Positions 1 through 8,538 of a DNA stretch of 48,433 bases are shown one piece after another. The number at the start of each line of letters is the position of its first letter. Within the stretch, counting starts at the first letter, position 1. The position numbers and the translations under genes are program-made. The stretch comes from Hoylesella buccalis ATCC 35310 (GTDB lineage: Bacteria; Bacteroidota; Bacteroidia; Bacteroidales; Bacteroidaceae). Location of the stretch: contig NZ_ADEG01000002.1 of the NCBI RefSeq assembly GCF_000177075.1, positions 1 through 48,433 of the forward strand, written 5' to 3'. A model generated the notes under the pieces. It was not told the DNA's origin. It did no database searches and was given only the letters and a program-made list of their open reading frames with translations.

Positions 1-29
1 GACGCTCTAACCAACTGAACTACGGCCAC
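1..29 (-). tRNA. tRNA 5' portion (probably tRNA-His), cut by window edge
   Basis: Read on the minus strand this gives a tRNA 5' half: seven-base acceptor strand GTGGCCG, then TA at positions 8-9, a D-stem and loop GTTCAGTTGGTTAGAGC, and the start of the anticodon arm. The anticodon lies outside the window, so identity is uncertain. A G directly upstream of the acceptor strand (complement of base 30) would be the extra G-1 of tRNA-His, and the acceptor resembles that of Bacteroidales tRNA-His as I recall it. Confidence 0.75.
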
Positions 30-68
30 CATGTATAAAAAACTTGCTTCCTCACTTGGAAGCGATTG

Positions 69-76
69 CAAAGATA
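69..76 (-). promoter_or_regulatory. -7 promoter motif for the tRNA
   Basis: On the minus strand this reads TATCTTTG, an exact match to the Bacteroidetes -7 consensus TAnnTTTG, about 40 bases upstream of the tRNA. It partly overlaps one arm of the inverted repeat at 74-112. No clear -33 TTTG was found at the usual spacing. Confidence 0.55.
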
Positions 77-112
77 AGGGATTTATTTAATCCAGCCAAA
101 CAAATCCCTTAT
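74..112. terminator. Inverted repeat between secG and the tRNA
   Basis: ATAAGGGATTT is matched by AAATCCCTTAT across a 17-base loop, a perfect 11-bp stem. On the plus strand the second arm runs into TTTTTT, as in an intrinsic terminator. On the minus strand, the direction of secG, there is no strong T-run after the stem. It may end the secG transcript weakly, or block transcription antisense to secG. Confidence 0.45.
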
Positions 113-126
113 TTTTTATCTATTTT

Positions 127-540
127 CTACTTTGCCGGTGTTGCCGGAGCTTTCGGAGCTGCGGGTGCCGACTGTGTTCCCTGTGTTGCAGGTGCTGCTT
201 GTCCGCCAGCTGCCGGAGCTTGTTGCTGACTGGCACCAAATCCAGGCGTTGTGTTCGGGTTGGTGGTCTGTGTCTCCGTAGCGGTCTTCTCCAACACACT
301 CTGACTGCTGGCTGAGTGAGGAGCCACATAAGCGCATGCTACGCTCAAGACAACCATGGCGATTGCCAAGCCCCAGGTAGCTTTTTCGATGACGTCGGTC
401 GTTTTTCTAACGCCCATGATGGCGTTTGAAGATGAGAAGTTGGAAGCCAAACCGCCTCCTTTTGACTCTTGGATCAATACGATTCCCACCATCAACAAGG
501 ACGCAAGAACGATGAGTCCAACGAATAATGTGTACATCAT
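127..540 (-). CDS. secG: Preprotein translocase subunit SecG
   Basis: This 137-residue protein has two hydrophobic segments (about residues 3-22 and 53-75) joined by a loop with the SecG signature ESKGGGLASNFS. That is the two-helix architecture of the SecYEG accessory subunit, which helps move preproteins across the inner membrane. The last 60 residues are rich in Ala, Pro, Gln and Thr, a low-complexity extension beyond the family core. The start is the ATG at 540 or the adjacent one at 537, four bases after the stop of the TPR-like gene. It is the last protein gene of the minus-strand run and follows the LptE-type gene, an order I recall as common in Bacteroidales. Confidence 0.93.
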   Translation of the reverse strand: MMYTLFVGLIVLASLLMVGIVLIQESKGGGLASNFSSSNAIMGVRKTTDVIEKATWGLAIAMVVLSVACAYVAPHSASSQSVLEKTATETQTTNPNTTPGFGASQQQAPAAGGQAAPATQGTQSAPAAPKAPATPAK

Positions 541-544
541 TTTC

Positions 545-1297
545 TTATTTGTTTATTTTATTGTTTAATATTAATTTCTCTAAAAAACGTAATTGGTCTG
601 CAAAGTAACTATTTTTTTTTGGATAATTCAAATTTAATCGCTGAATTATTTCCATTGCCTGTTCATATCTCCCCTGCTTGATGTATATTTTGGCCAGTGT
701 CTCAGTGAAGTATCCCTCATCTGGTTCACTGTTCTCGTTTTCCTCTTGCAGTTCTGGAAGATATTCGGGCGTGTCGTTCAATTGGATGCGCCCATCGCCG
801 CTTTTCTCTATGAAGCTGTCGATAAGTTCCTGACCTTTGAGGTGTAGTGAGGGTGACGACTCCTGTTGTTCCTCGCTATTTTCCACCTCCATTAGATAAG
901 CCACATAGTCAACGGCAGCATCTGCTGGTGTTGGCTTGCGTTTCTTGCTGGTTTCCTCTTCATCGGCAGGAATGGTTTCGAGGAAGTTGTCAATCAGTGA
1001 GATGGTACGGTCGTCATCCACAGGTTGATTTTGTGGATTCTGTTTATCCTTGTCCGCCCGCTTGAGTTGATAATGAGCCGCCTCGATGAGATTGAAGAGA
1101 ACCTTCCGATCGGTTAGATAGATGGCGGCTCGTCGCAGTTCTTCATCAAACGAAGAATCATGCAGAAGATACAGGTTTTGCAACATCAGCAACCTTGCCG
1201 TCTGATAATAAGGGTGAAGGGCAAGCAGGCTTCTCAGGTCATAGAGCGTCTCCTTGTCCATCGTTTCTGGATGTTTTATCAGTCGAGTCAGATCCAT
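545..1297 (-). CDS. TPR-like protein of the lptE-secG interval
   Basis: This 250-residue protein has no signal peptide or membrane segment. The N-terminus is helical (DLRSLLALHPYYQTARLLML), the middle is acidic and low in complexity (about residues 85-190), and the C-terminus has a TPR-like helix pair (ETLAKIYIKQGRYEQAMEII, about residues 197-225). TPR-type helices usually mediate protein contacts, and no catalytic motif is visible. It lies 24 bases after lptE and 4 bases before secG, so it is almost certainly cotranscribed with them. I recall similar proteins at this position in other Bacteroidales, without an assigned function. A role in envelope biogenesis is inferred from position only. 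Confidence 0.8.
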   Translation of the reverse strand: MDLTRLIKHPETMDKETLYDLRSLLALHPYYQTARLLMLQNLYLLHDSSFDEELRRAAIYLTDRKVLFNLIEAAHYQLKRADKDKQNPQNQPVDDDRTISLIDNFLETIPADEEETSKKRKPTPADAAVDYVAYLMEVENSEEQQESSPSLHLKGQELIDSFIEKSGDGRIQLNDTPEYLPELQEENENSEPDEGYFTETLAKIYIKQGRYEQAMEIIQRLNLNYPKKNSYFADQLRFLEKLILNNKINK

Positions 1298-1321
1298 CTG
1301 TAGGTTGTTGATTGCTTGAAA

Positions 1322-1852
1322 TTACCAGTTGGCTACGGTCGCATTGAAAATTTGGTCTGCAAGATCTTTCACCATTTGCGATACCAATTCTTCTTGTACC
1401 GAGTTCAGGTTCTGCGTTGTCTCGTACGACTTCGCGGATGAGAACTGTCTTTCAAAGTCTTCCGTATGGTTGACGTTATTGGTGAAGCGCACGTTCACCG
1501 TGAGAGTCAGCTCGGTTTGTGCGGAATGTCCTTCGCTGGAGACCGACTTGTTACGCTGCGTGTACGACACAATCTCGCCTTCTATCTTCAGGTCGCCATT
1601 ACGCCTCACCTGCTGTAGACGGGTGTGGTTAGCAAAAACGTCTTTCAGTTCGTTGTTGAACATCGGTCCCATCGGTCCCCACACATAACTACTTCGTATG
1701 GGAAAGTCGACGATTTGAATGGTCTTGGTCTTGGTATAATCAATACTGGCACCATTAAACTTATAGCTAACCGAGCAAGCCATGAGCACACAGCCCACGA
1801 CGAGGCTGATGATAAGGATGCTACATGTGTAGTGATATTTTCCTATTGCCAT
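1322..1852 (-). CDS. lptE: LptE-family outer-membrane lipoprotein
   Basis: A 176-residue lipoprotein: the signal peptide ends in lipobox LMAC (Cys about residue 26), followed by SVSYKFNGASI, an opening typical of Bacteroidetes LptE-like proteins. The core has alternating strands (KTKTIQIVDFPIRSS, DLKIEGEIVSYTQR, ELTLTVNVRFTN) and a C-terminal helix. LptE plugs the LptD barrel that inserts lipopolysaccharide into the outer leaflet of the outer membrane. The start lies four bases after the stop of the sigma-54 activator, so the two are tightly coupled. Family membership rests on the lipobox, the opening motif, the size and the neighbourhood. Sequence conservation in this family is low. Confidence 0.82.
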   Translation of the reverse strand: MAIGKYHYTCSILIISLVVGCVLMACSVSYKFNGASIDYTKTKTIQIVDFPIRSSYVWGPMGPMFNNELKDVFANHTRLQQVRRNGDLKIEGEIVSYTQRNKSVSSEGHSAQTELTLTVNVRFTNNVNHTEDFERQFSSAKSYETTQNLNSVQEELVSQMVKDLADQIFNATVANW

Positions 1853-1856
1853 ACCG

Positions 1857-3122
1857 TCAACTCTTGTCTAGTCCATATTGTTTAATTCTTCTATACAGCG
1901 TACGGTCAGATATACCGAGTTCCTGTGCAGCTTTCTTGCGGTTGCCACCATTACGTTCGAGGGCCTTCTCCACCATTTTTCGGCCGAGGTCGTTCAAGTT
2001 CAGGCTCTCGGGTTCGGTCACTTCCTCCACAATGGCATCCTCCGGATCGGCCGATGACCGTACGTTTGCCTGCGGTGCAGTTACCTGGGGGTGCTGCGGC
2101 ATATTGGGATATCCTGCCAGTTTATTATCCAACGCTTGCACCTGTCCTTGATAAGCCACACCAACGTTTTGCTGTTGCGCCTCGTCAAGTTGCTTTCTAA
2201 GGCTGTTCATGTCCCGGCGGAGGTCACTCACGTTGCCCCTCAGTTCGTACAATATTTTATACAGTATCTCGCGCTCGCTTTCGTAGCTGTGCGATCCTTG
2301 TGACGAGATGGGTGCCAACTGAGTGCTTTCGGGATCGCGTGGGATGAACTGTTGCAACAGCTGTGCGTTAATTTTCCTGTCTTTCACCAACACCGACATC
2401 TGCTCTGTGATGTTCTTCAGCTGCCGAACGTTGCCCGGCCACTTGTAATTCAGCATCAGCTGTTTGGCGTCTTCGGTGAGACTAATCTTTGGCAGACGGT
2501 ATTTCTCTGCCATCTGCATCGAGAACAAGCGGAACAGCAAGATAACGTCTTCCCCGCGATCACGCAGAGGAGGCATCTTGATGGGGATGGTGTTAAGACG
2601 ATAATACAAGTCTTCTCTAAACCGTCCCTCACTGATAGCTTTAGGCATGTTCACGTTGGTGGCGGCCACTATGCGCACATCGGTCTTGCGAATCTCTTGT
2701 CCTCCCACGCGAATATATTCACCTGTTTCCAGCACACGCAGCAAGCGAGCTTGCGTAGCCAATGGCAGTTCGCCCACCTCGTCCAAGAAGATGGTGCCTT
2801 TGTTGGCTATGCCAAAATAGCCTTCGCTCTCACCGATGGCACCGGTGAACGACCCTTTCTCGTGTCCGAACAATTCACTGTCGATGGTTCCTTCAGGGAT
2901 AGAGCCACAGTTGATTGCAAAATACCGTTCTCTTCTTCGAGGTGAATGGTCGTGAATAACACGCGGAACGATTTCTTTGCCCACGCCACTCTCTCCGAAT
3001 ATCAAGACCGACAGGTCAGTGGGTGCAACCTGAAGGGCCACATCCAGCGCATGGTTCAGCTCGTCAGAGTTGCCCACGATGCTGTAACGCTGCTTTACTT
3101 TCTGCAATTCCGAAGTGTTCAT
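1857..3122 (-). CDS. Sigma-54-dependent transcriptional activator without receiver domain
   Basis: A 421-residue bacterial enhancer-binding protein. It starts almost directly with the AAA+ domain: Walker A GESGVGKE at residues 43-50, the sigma-54 contact loop as GSFTGA at about 90-95 (usual GAFTGA, Ala to Ser), Walker B IFLDE at about 111-115, and arginine fingers near RFREDLYYRLN. After the AAA+ domain comes a Gln/Glu-rich coiled stretch (about 295-318), then a Fis-type helix-turn-helix at the C-terminus (NRKKAAQELGISDRTLYRRI). No receiver, GAF or PAS domain precedes the ATPase, so activity may be set by abundance or by a partner. Targets cannot be read from the sequence. Its position directly upstream of lptE suggests an envelope-related role, but this is inference. 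Confidence 0.92.
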   Translation of the reverse strand: MNTSELQKVKQRYSIVGNSDELNHALDVALQVAPTDLSVLIFGESGVGKEIVPRVIHDHSPRRRERYFAINCGSIPEGTIDSELFGHEKGSFTGAIGESEGYFGIANKGTIFLDEVGELPLATQARLLRVLETGEYIRVGGQEIRKTDVRIVAATNVNMPKAISEGRFREDLYYRLNTIPIKMPPLRDRGEDVILLFRLFSMQMAEKYRLPKISLTEDAKQLMLNYKWPGNVRQLKNITEQMSVLVKDRKINAQLLQQFIPRDPESTQLAPISSQGSHSYESEREILYKILYELRGNVSDLRRDMNSLRKQLDEAQQQNVGVAYQGQVQALDNKLAGYPNMPQHPQVTAPQANVRSSADPEDAIVEEVTEPESLNLNDLGRKMVEKALERNGGNRKKAAQELGISDRTLYRRIKQYGLDKS

Positions 3123-3239
3123 TGGTTGACAAAATTAAACAATTTATTCGAGATAGCCGCAAGGATGGCTGAGTTTTTATGCGCCATCACTCCACCTTAT
3201 TATATAGCATCCATCTGTCTGTCCCTTCCATCCGGAGGG

Positions 3240-4304
3240 TCAAGGCGTGGCCTTCGTCTGATCCTGGCCCTTTCGTTCGTTAATCTTGATAAACAACAGT
3301 CCAATACCCGTCCACACCAACTCACGCAATCTGACCAGCAGAGCCACGAAGATACCTGCGCTGGCCGTCATGCCCAGGGCCGATACCGACATCAGGAAGC
3401 CACCCTCGCGCCCGCCCAATTGCAGGGGCATGAAGAACAATAGATTAGCAAACAACGACGTGAACGCCAACACCAGCACACAATGCAGATAGTCTACATG
3501 TGGCATGAGCACCATCAAGATGAACATCACCTCCAATGCTGACAAAAACCTGCATGCCATTTCCAACGCTACGGCCGACAAAAAAGTCTTGGGATTTTGC
3601 TGATGCAAGGCCGCAATTTGCCCGTCCACGGTGTCCAGCTGCTGCCTGTGTTTCTCCACGAAAGGCTGTGCCCACTTCTTGACAAACGGTATGTGTCGCA
3701 GCACATTCATCATGCGCACCGCCAATCCCTTCTGATATCCCACCAGAAAGAACCAAATACCCAGTCCACAGAACACAGCCGCGGCAGCCAATAATAGCCC
3801 CATCTTAACGGACATGGGCTGTGTGAGCAGGTACAACACGATGCAGACGGCCCAGAAACAAAAATGGGTAAAGATGTGTGTCATCACATAAAGAATCACC
3901 GATGACGACGCTCGCTCGGCTCCTATTCGTGGCGACAGCTCCATGATGCGGTAAGGCTCGCCACCCATCAATCCGCCAGGTGTGGCGTAATTGAGAGCGA
4001 ATCCCGACACGGTAATCTTGTAGAGCCACCAAAAACCCACCTTCCCCTCTGGCTTCCCAGCTGCGTTGTCGTCACCACTTGTCGATTCTTGCGACGGATG
4101 AACAGGCTCACTGCTTCGGATGATCAGGTACCAAGCTGCGGTGTTGAACATATACAACACTGCCCATAAGGCAACAATAGCAAAGAACCAATAGCCAGCA
4201 TGGGTCAACCCATTCCACACGTCGGTGAAATTGAGTTGGGTAACCATGATAACTAGTATGACTACCCCAAAGATGAAGAAGCCATTTTGATACTTACTTT
4301 TCAT
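3240..4304 (-). CDS. Flippase-like integral membrane protein (UPF0104 / LPG synthase TM family)
   Basis: A 354-residue polytopic protein with about eight hydrophobic segments, beginning at residues 7-25. Family-type motifs are visible: [16 protein letters not shown] near residue 105 and [15 protein letters not shown] near residue 295, matching the P-x-G-x-G-G-E and Q-x-G-x-R-E-G signatures of the lysylphosphatidylglycerol synthase transmembrane domain. There is no soluble aminoacyl-transferase domain. Proteins of this type are thought to move lipids or lipid-linked intermediates across the inner membrane, but the substrate here is unknown. The start overlaps the end of the PdxA-family gene by 11 bases. 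A hydrophilic, Gly/Asp-rich loop near residues 60-80 is probably cytoplasmic or periplasmic linker. Confidence 0.85.
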   Translation of the reverse strand: MKSKYQNGFFIFGVVILVIMVTQLNFTDVWNGLTHAGYWFFAIVALWAVLYMFNTAAWYLIIRSSEPVHPSQESTSGDDNAAGKPEGKVGFWWLYKITVSGFALNYATPGGLMGGEPYRIMELSPRIGAERASSSVILYVMTHIFTHFCFWAVCIVLYLLTQPMSVKMGLLLAAAAVFCGLGIWFFLVGYQKGLAVRMMNVLRHIPFVKKWAQPFVEKHRQQLDTVDGQIAALHQQNPKTFLSAVALEMACRFLSALEVMFILMVLMPHVDYLHCVLVLAFTSLFANLLFFMPLQLGGREGGFLMSVSALGMTASAGIFVALLVRLRELVWTGIGLLFIKINERKGQDQTKATP

Positions 4305-5418
4305 CTTTCTTTGGCTGACTGGCCTGCTGCTCGCCCTTCATCTGACGTTTGGGCGCATTGAAGCGACCCTTGCCACGGTCCTCACGGCGTTCATGATAAA
4401 GTTTGGGCAACGGATTTTTCATCGGCTCGTCATAGTTGAAGCGGTTGCGATAGATGTCGATGGCCAGATAAACGGCTTGCCGCAGTGGGTTCTCATTGAT
4501 AACACCCTGACCGGCCACCTCGAACATTGGCGTATAATTGGTTTTGGTGCATACGATAGGCAGGTTGGCGATGGTGCTCACACCCTCTTCCAACGACAGC
4601 GTCTTAAAAGGCAACATGGCTTGGTCGTGATACATCGCTATGATGCCATCAAACGCATCATATTCGTTGGAGCCAAAGAACGTCTCGGCTGCATAAGGAC
4701 CGAATGCGCACATGCCGGCATCCGAAAGCTTGGCAACGGCCGGACGAATGATTTCCTGTTCCTCTGCCCCATCGGCCTTCGGATTAAGACCCAGCACTGC
4801 AATGCGCGGGTTGGCGACACGCAGATCACGCTTCAAGGTGAGGTACAGGATAGCTGCCTTGTGAACAATGTTCTCTAACGTGATGTTCTCCATGGCCGCT
4901 TTCAGAGGTTGATCGTCGGCCACCACGGCCACGTGCATGAAGTCGTTCAGGTACAACGTGGTGGTTTGCTTCCCCTCTCCCAAGCAAGTCTGTAGGTAAT
5001 TTTCCAAACTATCGAATGTAAGGTTGCCAAACTTAATGCCATCGGCGCTCATGGGAGCCGCCACCAGCACGTCGTAAACTCCTTCCCGATAATCGGTCAT
5101 GGCACGGTCGAGGGCACGCACTGCCGCTTGTCCCGACTCTTCCGTAGGGGTTCCCAACTCCACTTTCACCTCGTCATCAAAGCAGGTCATCAGGTTGATT
5201 CTACCGTCGCACACCTCATCAGCCGTGTTGATGATGCTGAAGTTGGCCTGGATGTCCAGCGCCTTTCGGTGGTAAGCAGCGATTTTGGGCGACCCATAGA
5301 TGATGGGCGTGCAGAGCTCTAACATCTCTGGAGCTGCGAAAGTTTTAAAAATTAGTTCATATCCGATACCGTTCGTATCACCGTGTGTAAGAGCCACACG
5401 AATTTTTCTGTTGTTCAT
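4294..5418 (-). CDS. PdxA-family protein with degraded active site
   Basis: A 374-residue protein that aligns along its length with PdxA (4-hydroxythreonine-4-phosphate dehydrogenase, pyridoxal phosphate synthesis): opening [21 protein letters not shown], then [19 protein letters not shown], and [20 protein letters not shown]. Compared with the family pattern I recall, key positions are changed: the GHTE metal motif reads SLEN, the TTH segment reads ADD, the second metal histidine (in HxxL before DL) reads YLTL, LNPHAG reads LNPKAD, and DHGTA reads NYTPM. Only YHDQ is kept. It may have lost dehydrogenase activity or gained another function. The last 25 residues are Lys/Gln-rich and overlap the next gene by 11 bases. 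The family is clear; the enzymatic call is not. Confidence 0.8.
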   Translation of the reverse strand: MNNRKIRVALTHGDTNGIGYELIFKTFAAPEMLELCTPIIYGSPKIAAYHRKALDIQANFSIINTADEVCDGRINLMTCFDDEVKVELGTPTEESGQAAVRALDRAMTDYREGVYDVLVAAPMSADGIKFGNLTFDSLENYLQTCLGEGKQTTTLYLNDFMHVAVVADDQPLKAAMENITLENIVHKAAILYLTLKRDLRVANPRIAVLGLNPKADGAEEQEIIRPAVAKLSDAGMCAFGPYAAETFFGSNEYDAFDGIIAMYHDQAMLPFKTLSLEEGVSTIANLPIVCTKTNYTPMFEVAGQGVINENPLRQAVYLAIDIYRNRFNYDEPMKNPLPKLYHERREDRGKGRFNAPKRQMKGEQQASQPKKDEK

Positions 5419-5487
5419 AAGAGAATTTGTTTATATGTCACGGAGGTCATGAGTGACGGCTGTGGCCTATCCTCGCTCCCCCTATCT

Positions 5488-6429
5488 TTATTTCCGTTTC
5501 ACGGTCAGCAGTACCGCTTCCATCTCACGCATCTTGTTGCGTTTGCCCATTTCGGGCGCATAGACGAAGGCATCGAGTACCAGTGACTTGCCTGCTACGC
5601 TGTCTTTGACGATGCGTCTCACCAACGGACCGCCCATGGCGTCGCCCACCATCTCCCACAGTCCACGCTGCAGCTGGCATGACTGTCTGCCGATTCTGAC
5701 GTTTTCTTGTGTTATGGAGCGGGCCACGGTGCGCATGTACATGCGGTCGGTCTCGCCTTTCATGTTCGCTCTCAGCACACTGTCCATGCGTTCGGACGGC
5801 TGATTATCAATTCCGCTGAGTGTGTAGACACACAAATTCTGCATGCCCTGCGCCGTATTGTTGGACACCCAGAGGAAGTCTTTTCCCACCTTGTGGTAGA
5901 TCATGTCCGCAGGCAGCAGTACGGTATAGTGGAACATCGAGTCGATGAGTCTTCCGCTCCGTACGGAATGCTTTCGCTGGAGCTGGAGAATGGCCGACAG
6001 ATATTCGTTGGTCACCAGCAACTGCCTCACTCGTTGTTGGTTCGTGGCGATGAATTGCTTCAGGTCGTCGGTCGACCCCACGTCTACATATACAATCAAT
6101 TGCGGCTGCGCATGGCGGTCACGTTCGATGTGGAGCGAGGGCTTGCCAAGCCATTTTCGGTTCCACCTCACCACCACGACATTGCGCGCCAGCAACAGCT
6201 TTCCCTTGAACCTAGCAGGCTCAACCTGCCGCACGTCGAACATCGGCTCACTTTGTGGCAGTGCCGGCATCGGCACCGACAACATGTGGCACACCAAACT
6301 GTCAACATCACCCATCACCAAAACCTCGTAAGGGTTCGCCGAGGCAGCGGGCAGCGGACGTTGCTGCTGCCCACAGGCTGTTAAGAGCAGCATGGCAGCA
6401 AGGGCAACTACCCAACTAAGCCTGCTCAT
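5488..6429 (-). CDS. DUF4837-family lipoprotein
   Basis: A 313-residue predicted lipoprotein with an N-terminal hydrophobic segment ending in lipobox LLTACG (Cys about residue 19). The body matches what I recall of DUF4837, a family restricted to Bacteroidetes: PYEVLVMGDVDSLVCHML near residue 32, KLLLARNVVVVRW near residue 76, and DAFVYAPEMGKRNKMREMEA near the end. No enzymatic motif is visible and the function is unknown. Its start overlaps the rlmN stop by four bases (ATGA), indicating translational coupling, and 69 bases separate it from the PdxA-family gene. The stable position in a housekeeping operon suggests an envelope role, which is inference. Confidence 0.85.
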   Translation of the reverse strand: MSRLSWVVALAAMLLLTACGQQQRPLPAASANPYEVLVMGDVDSLVCHMLSVPMPALPQSEPMFDVRQVEPARFKGKLLLARNVVVVRWNRKWLGKPSLHIERDRHAQPQLIVYVDVGSTDDLKQFIATNQQRVRQLLVTNEYLSAILQLQRKHSVRSGRLIDSMFHYTVLLPADMIYHKVGKDFLWVSNNTAQGMQNLCVYTLSGIDNQPSERMDSVLRANMKGETDRMYMRTVARSITQENVRIGRQSCQLQRGLWEMVGDAMGGPLVRRIVKDSVAGKSLVLDAFVYAPEMGKRNKMREMEAVLLTVKRK

Positions 6430-7457
6430 GCGCCAGCTTTTTTAGCCGTACTCAACAGGCCACAGGCTGCGAAGATGTCCTGCCCACGACTGGCTCGGAT
6501 GGTGGTGAAGACGCCATGCGACGTGAGGTAGTTGCGAAAGTTTTCCATCTTCTGCTCGTCGGCACCTTTCAATGGCACGTTCGGAATCTGATGGAAGCGT
6601 ATCAAGTTGACGCGGCAGTCCAGTCCATGCAGCAGGTCGATGATTCTGCGGGCGTGCATCGGCGTGTCGTTCAGTCCGCCAAAGACGATGTATTCGAACG
6701 ACAACCGGCGTTGGTGAGCAAAGTCGTAGCCGCGCAATAGGTCAACAATTTGCTCGATGGGCATGCCTTTCTCGGCGGGCATCAACATGCTGCGCTGTTC
6801 GGGCAGGGCCGAATGCAAACTGATGGCCACATGGCAATCGCTCTCATCAAGAAAGCGTTTCAGCTTGCCTTTCACGCCCACACTGCTCACAGTGATGCGC
6901 TTGGGACTCCAGGCATAGCCGTAATCGGCGGTCATCACCTGCGTTACCCTCAGTACATTGTCCAAATTATCCATCGGCTCACCCTGACCCATGAACACGA
7001 TGTTGGTCAGCCTGTCACGTTCGGGCAGTGAGTACACCTGGTTGAGGATATCGGCATAGGTCAGATTACCTTCAAACCCCTGCTTGCCAGTCTGACAGAA
7101 CAGGCAGTTCATCTTGCATCCCACCTGACAGGACACACACAGGGTGGCGCGGTCGTCATCGGGGATGAACACGGTTTCTACAAACTTTCCCGAGGCGGTT
7201 GGAAACAGATATTTGATGGTTCCGTCTTTCGAATACTGCGCATCGATGTGCGCCATGCAGCCAATTTCATATTCTTCGGCCAGCCGTTCACGGTTCGACT
7301 TCGAGATGTCGGTCATCTCGCCAATACTCGTCACCTGCCGCTGGTAGAGCCATTTAGCCATCTGTCCGCCTGCGAACGAAGGCATTCCCAACGCCTGAGC
7401 CACCTCTTTGAGCTCACTCAGCGTCATTCCCAACAGCTTTTTCTTACCAGTTTCCAT
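6426..7457 (-). CDS. rlmN: Dual-specificity 23S rRNA/tRNA adenine C2-methyltransferase RlmN
   Basis: A 343-residue radical SAM enzyme that methylates C2 of A2503 in 23S rRNA and A37 of some tRNAs. The iron-sulfur CxxxCxxC motif is CKMNCLFC (about residue 113), preceded by ATLCVSCQVG. Further family motifs are NIVFMGQGEPMDN (about 152-164), RITVSSVGV, AISLHSA and the C-terminal RASRGQDIFAACGLL, which carries the catalytic methyl-carrying cysteine. Length and domain order are normal. It is the first gene of the minus-strand run. Its upstream region contains one hairpin-promoter repeat unit (7492-7567) whose TAnnTTTG motif points away from rlmN. Confidence 0.96.
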   Translation of the reverse strand: METGKKKLLGMTLSELKEVAQALGMPSFAGGQMAKWLYQRQVTSIGEMTDISKSNRERLAEEYEIGCMAHIDAQYSKDGTIKYLFPTASGKFVETVFIPDDDRATLCVSCQVGCKMNCLFCQTGKQGFEGNLTYADILNQVYSLPERDRLTNIVFMGQGEPMDNLDNVLRVTQVMTADYGYAWSPKRITVSSVGVKGKLKRFLDESDCHVAISLHSALPEQRSMLMPAEKGMPIEQIVDLLRGYDFAHQRRLSFEYIVFGGLNDTPMHARRIIDLLHGLDCRVNLIRFHQIPNVPLKGADEQKMENFRNYLTSHGVFTTIRASRGQDIFAACGLLSTAKKAGA

Positions 7458-7491
7458 TTTTGATCTTGTTTGTTAAATCGCCACCTGCCCT

Positions 7492-7567
7492 TTGCTGAAG
7501 ACAGGCTTCGCCGCTGCAAAGTAAGTAATACTTGCTTTGCTTTCTGCTCGCACTATCTTTGCAAAGG
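7492..7567 (+). repeat. Solo hairpin-promoter repeat unit upstream of rlmN
   Basis: This unit aligns with the tandem units at 8305-8470. It has a shared entry (TTGC, then AAGACAGGCT), a hairpin at 7516-7540 (GCAAAGTAAG, loop TAATA, CTTGCTTTGC), a linker and an exit GCACTATCTTTGCA that contains the promoter-like TATCTTTG at 7554-7561. From TTGC to TTGC the unit measures 67 bases, against 66 in the tandem copies. Confidence 0.75.
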
Positions 7568-8304
7568 TACACAAAAAGCCTGGAACATCCTACACCTAAT
7601 ATATAAAAACGAAAATTACAACCCAGATTCACGCAAAAAATCTGCTGTTTCAGCGAATTTTGCGTGACTAAACAGCCAAAGAATAAATTCTGCCAAAGAT
7701 GAAAAAGCGAAGATGGCAGATGTTGGATGATTATGCCACCCTTCAAATGAAACCGTTTTTTGCGTGGAAAGCGATATATCACAACCCTACAAATTGTCCT
7801 TATTTTTTATCAGATTTATGGTCAAAATCGCCCAATAAAAAAGCACATTCTAGAAAAAATCAATAGGCTTACCAGGAGTAAAAGAACGATTTGGGAGGCA
7901 AGAAAAATCGTTTTCAACTTCAAAACGGGCATTTTAGGGGTTAAAAAGCATTGGATTAGAAGCACAACAAGCATGGTATTGAGGTGCAAAAGCATGTGAA
8001 TTGAATGCCAATAGCTTTGCTTTTGTCGCAGATGTGCGTGAACAGCAGAGGACGAACAGGGATAAATGCGCATAAGAATCTGATTGTCAATAATATCCTA
8101 AAATCGCTCATATTTCTCGTATTTGCGCCTTACTACCCGTCTGTTGGCAAAAACGCAAAATATGGAAGGGTTGCTTGTCAAGATTATTCATCATCCAACA
8201 CGATGATGGTTGGCATATTCTCGACGCCAACTTATCACTTCTATGATAGTCAGAAAGGCGGACGGTAAAAAAGTAGGTTGTTCATTTCTTTTTGTGGGCT
8301 TTTT
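7568..8304. other. Gene-free AT-rich stretch
   Basis: I see no convincing gene here. Short open frames exist on both strands but show no family motif, ribosome-binding context or codon bias like the neighbours. Around 7925-8030 the sequence has recurrent GCATG and GCTTTTG words, loosely echoed at 21240-21330, which may be low-complexity intergenic sequence common to this genome. Confidence 0.5.
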
Positions 8305-8470
8305 GCACTATCTTTGCATAAGATAGGCTGCGGCTCAACAAAGTAAGTAAACTTCCTTTGTCTTCGGCTTGCACTAACTTTGCATAAAACAGGCTGCACC
8401 TCAGCAATTCAAACGCAGTTTGATTGCTTTCGGTTTGCGCTGTTTTTGCATAAGATAGGCTGTGCCTCAA
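8305..8470 (+). repeat. Tandem 66-bp hairpin-promoter repeats, about 2.5 copies
   Basis: Conserved blocks GCACTATCTTTGCATAAGAT, GCACTAACTTTGCATAAAAC and GCGCTGTTTTTGCATAAGAT start at 8305, 8371 and 8437, an exact 66-base period. The first two resemble the TAnnTTTG promoter motif. Between blocks lie hairpins with different sequences but preserved pairing: 8339-8360 (CAAAGTAAGT, AA, ACTTCCTTTG) and 8405-8426 (CAATTCAAAC, GCA, GTTTGATTG). After the third block no clear hairpin remains. The array ends about 70 bases before the gene at 8539 and could supply its promoter. Because 66 is a multiple of three, the minus strand stays open across it as a 22-residue repeat. Confidence 0.8.
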
Positions 8471-8538
8471 CAATTACAAACAAAAGCACAAGCTTATCTC
8501 GCTAAGAAACCAAATCCGTTCATGTAAAAACCAAAATA

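Noticed and set aside
2352..2945. A 197-residue open frame on the plus strand
   Set aside because: It is antisense to the AAA+ domain of the sigma-54 activator and shows no protein-family features.
5707..6384. A 225-residue open frame on the plus strand
   Set aside because: It is His/Arg/Gln-rich text antisense to the DUF4837 gene, typical of a GC-rich shadow frame.
8282..8473. A 63-residue protein on the minus strand made of 22-residue repeats
   Set aside because: It exists because the repeat period is 66 bases. The variable part is better explained by hairpins with preserved pairing, and no start context or family supports a gene.
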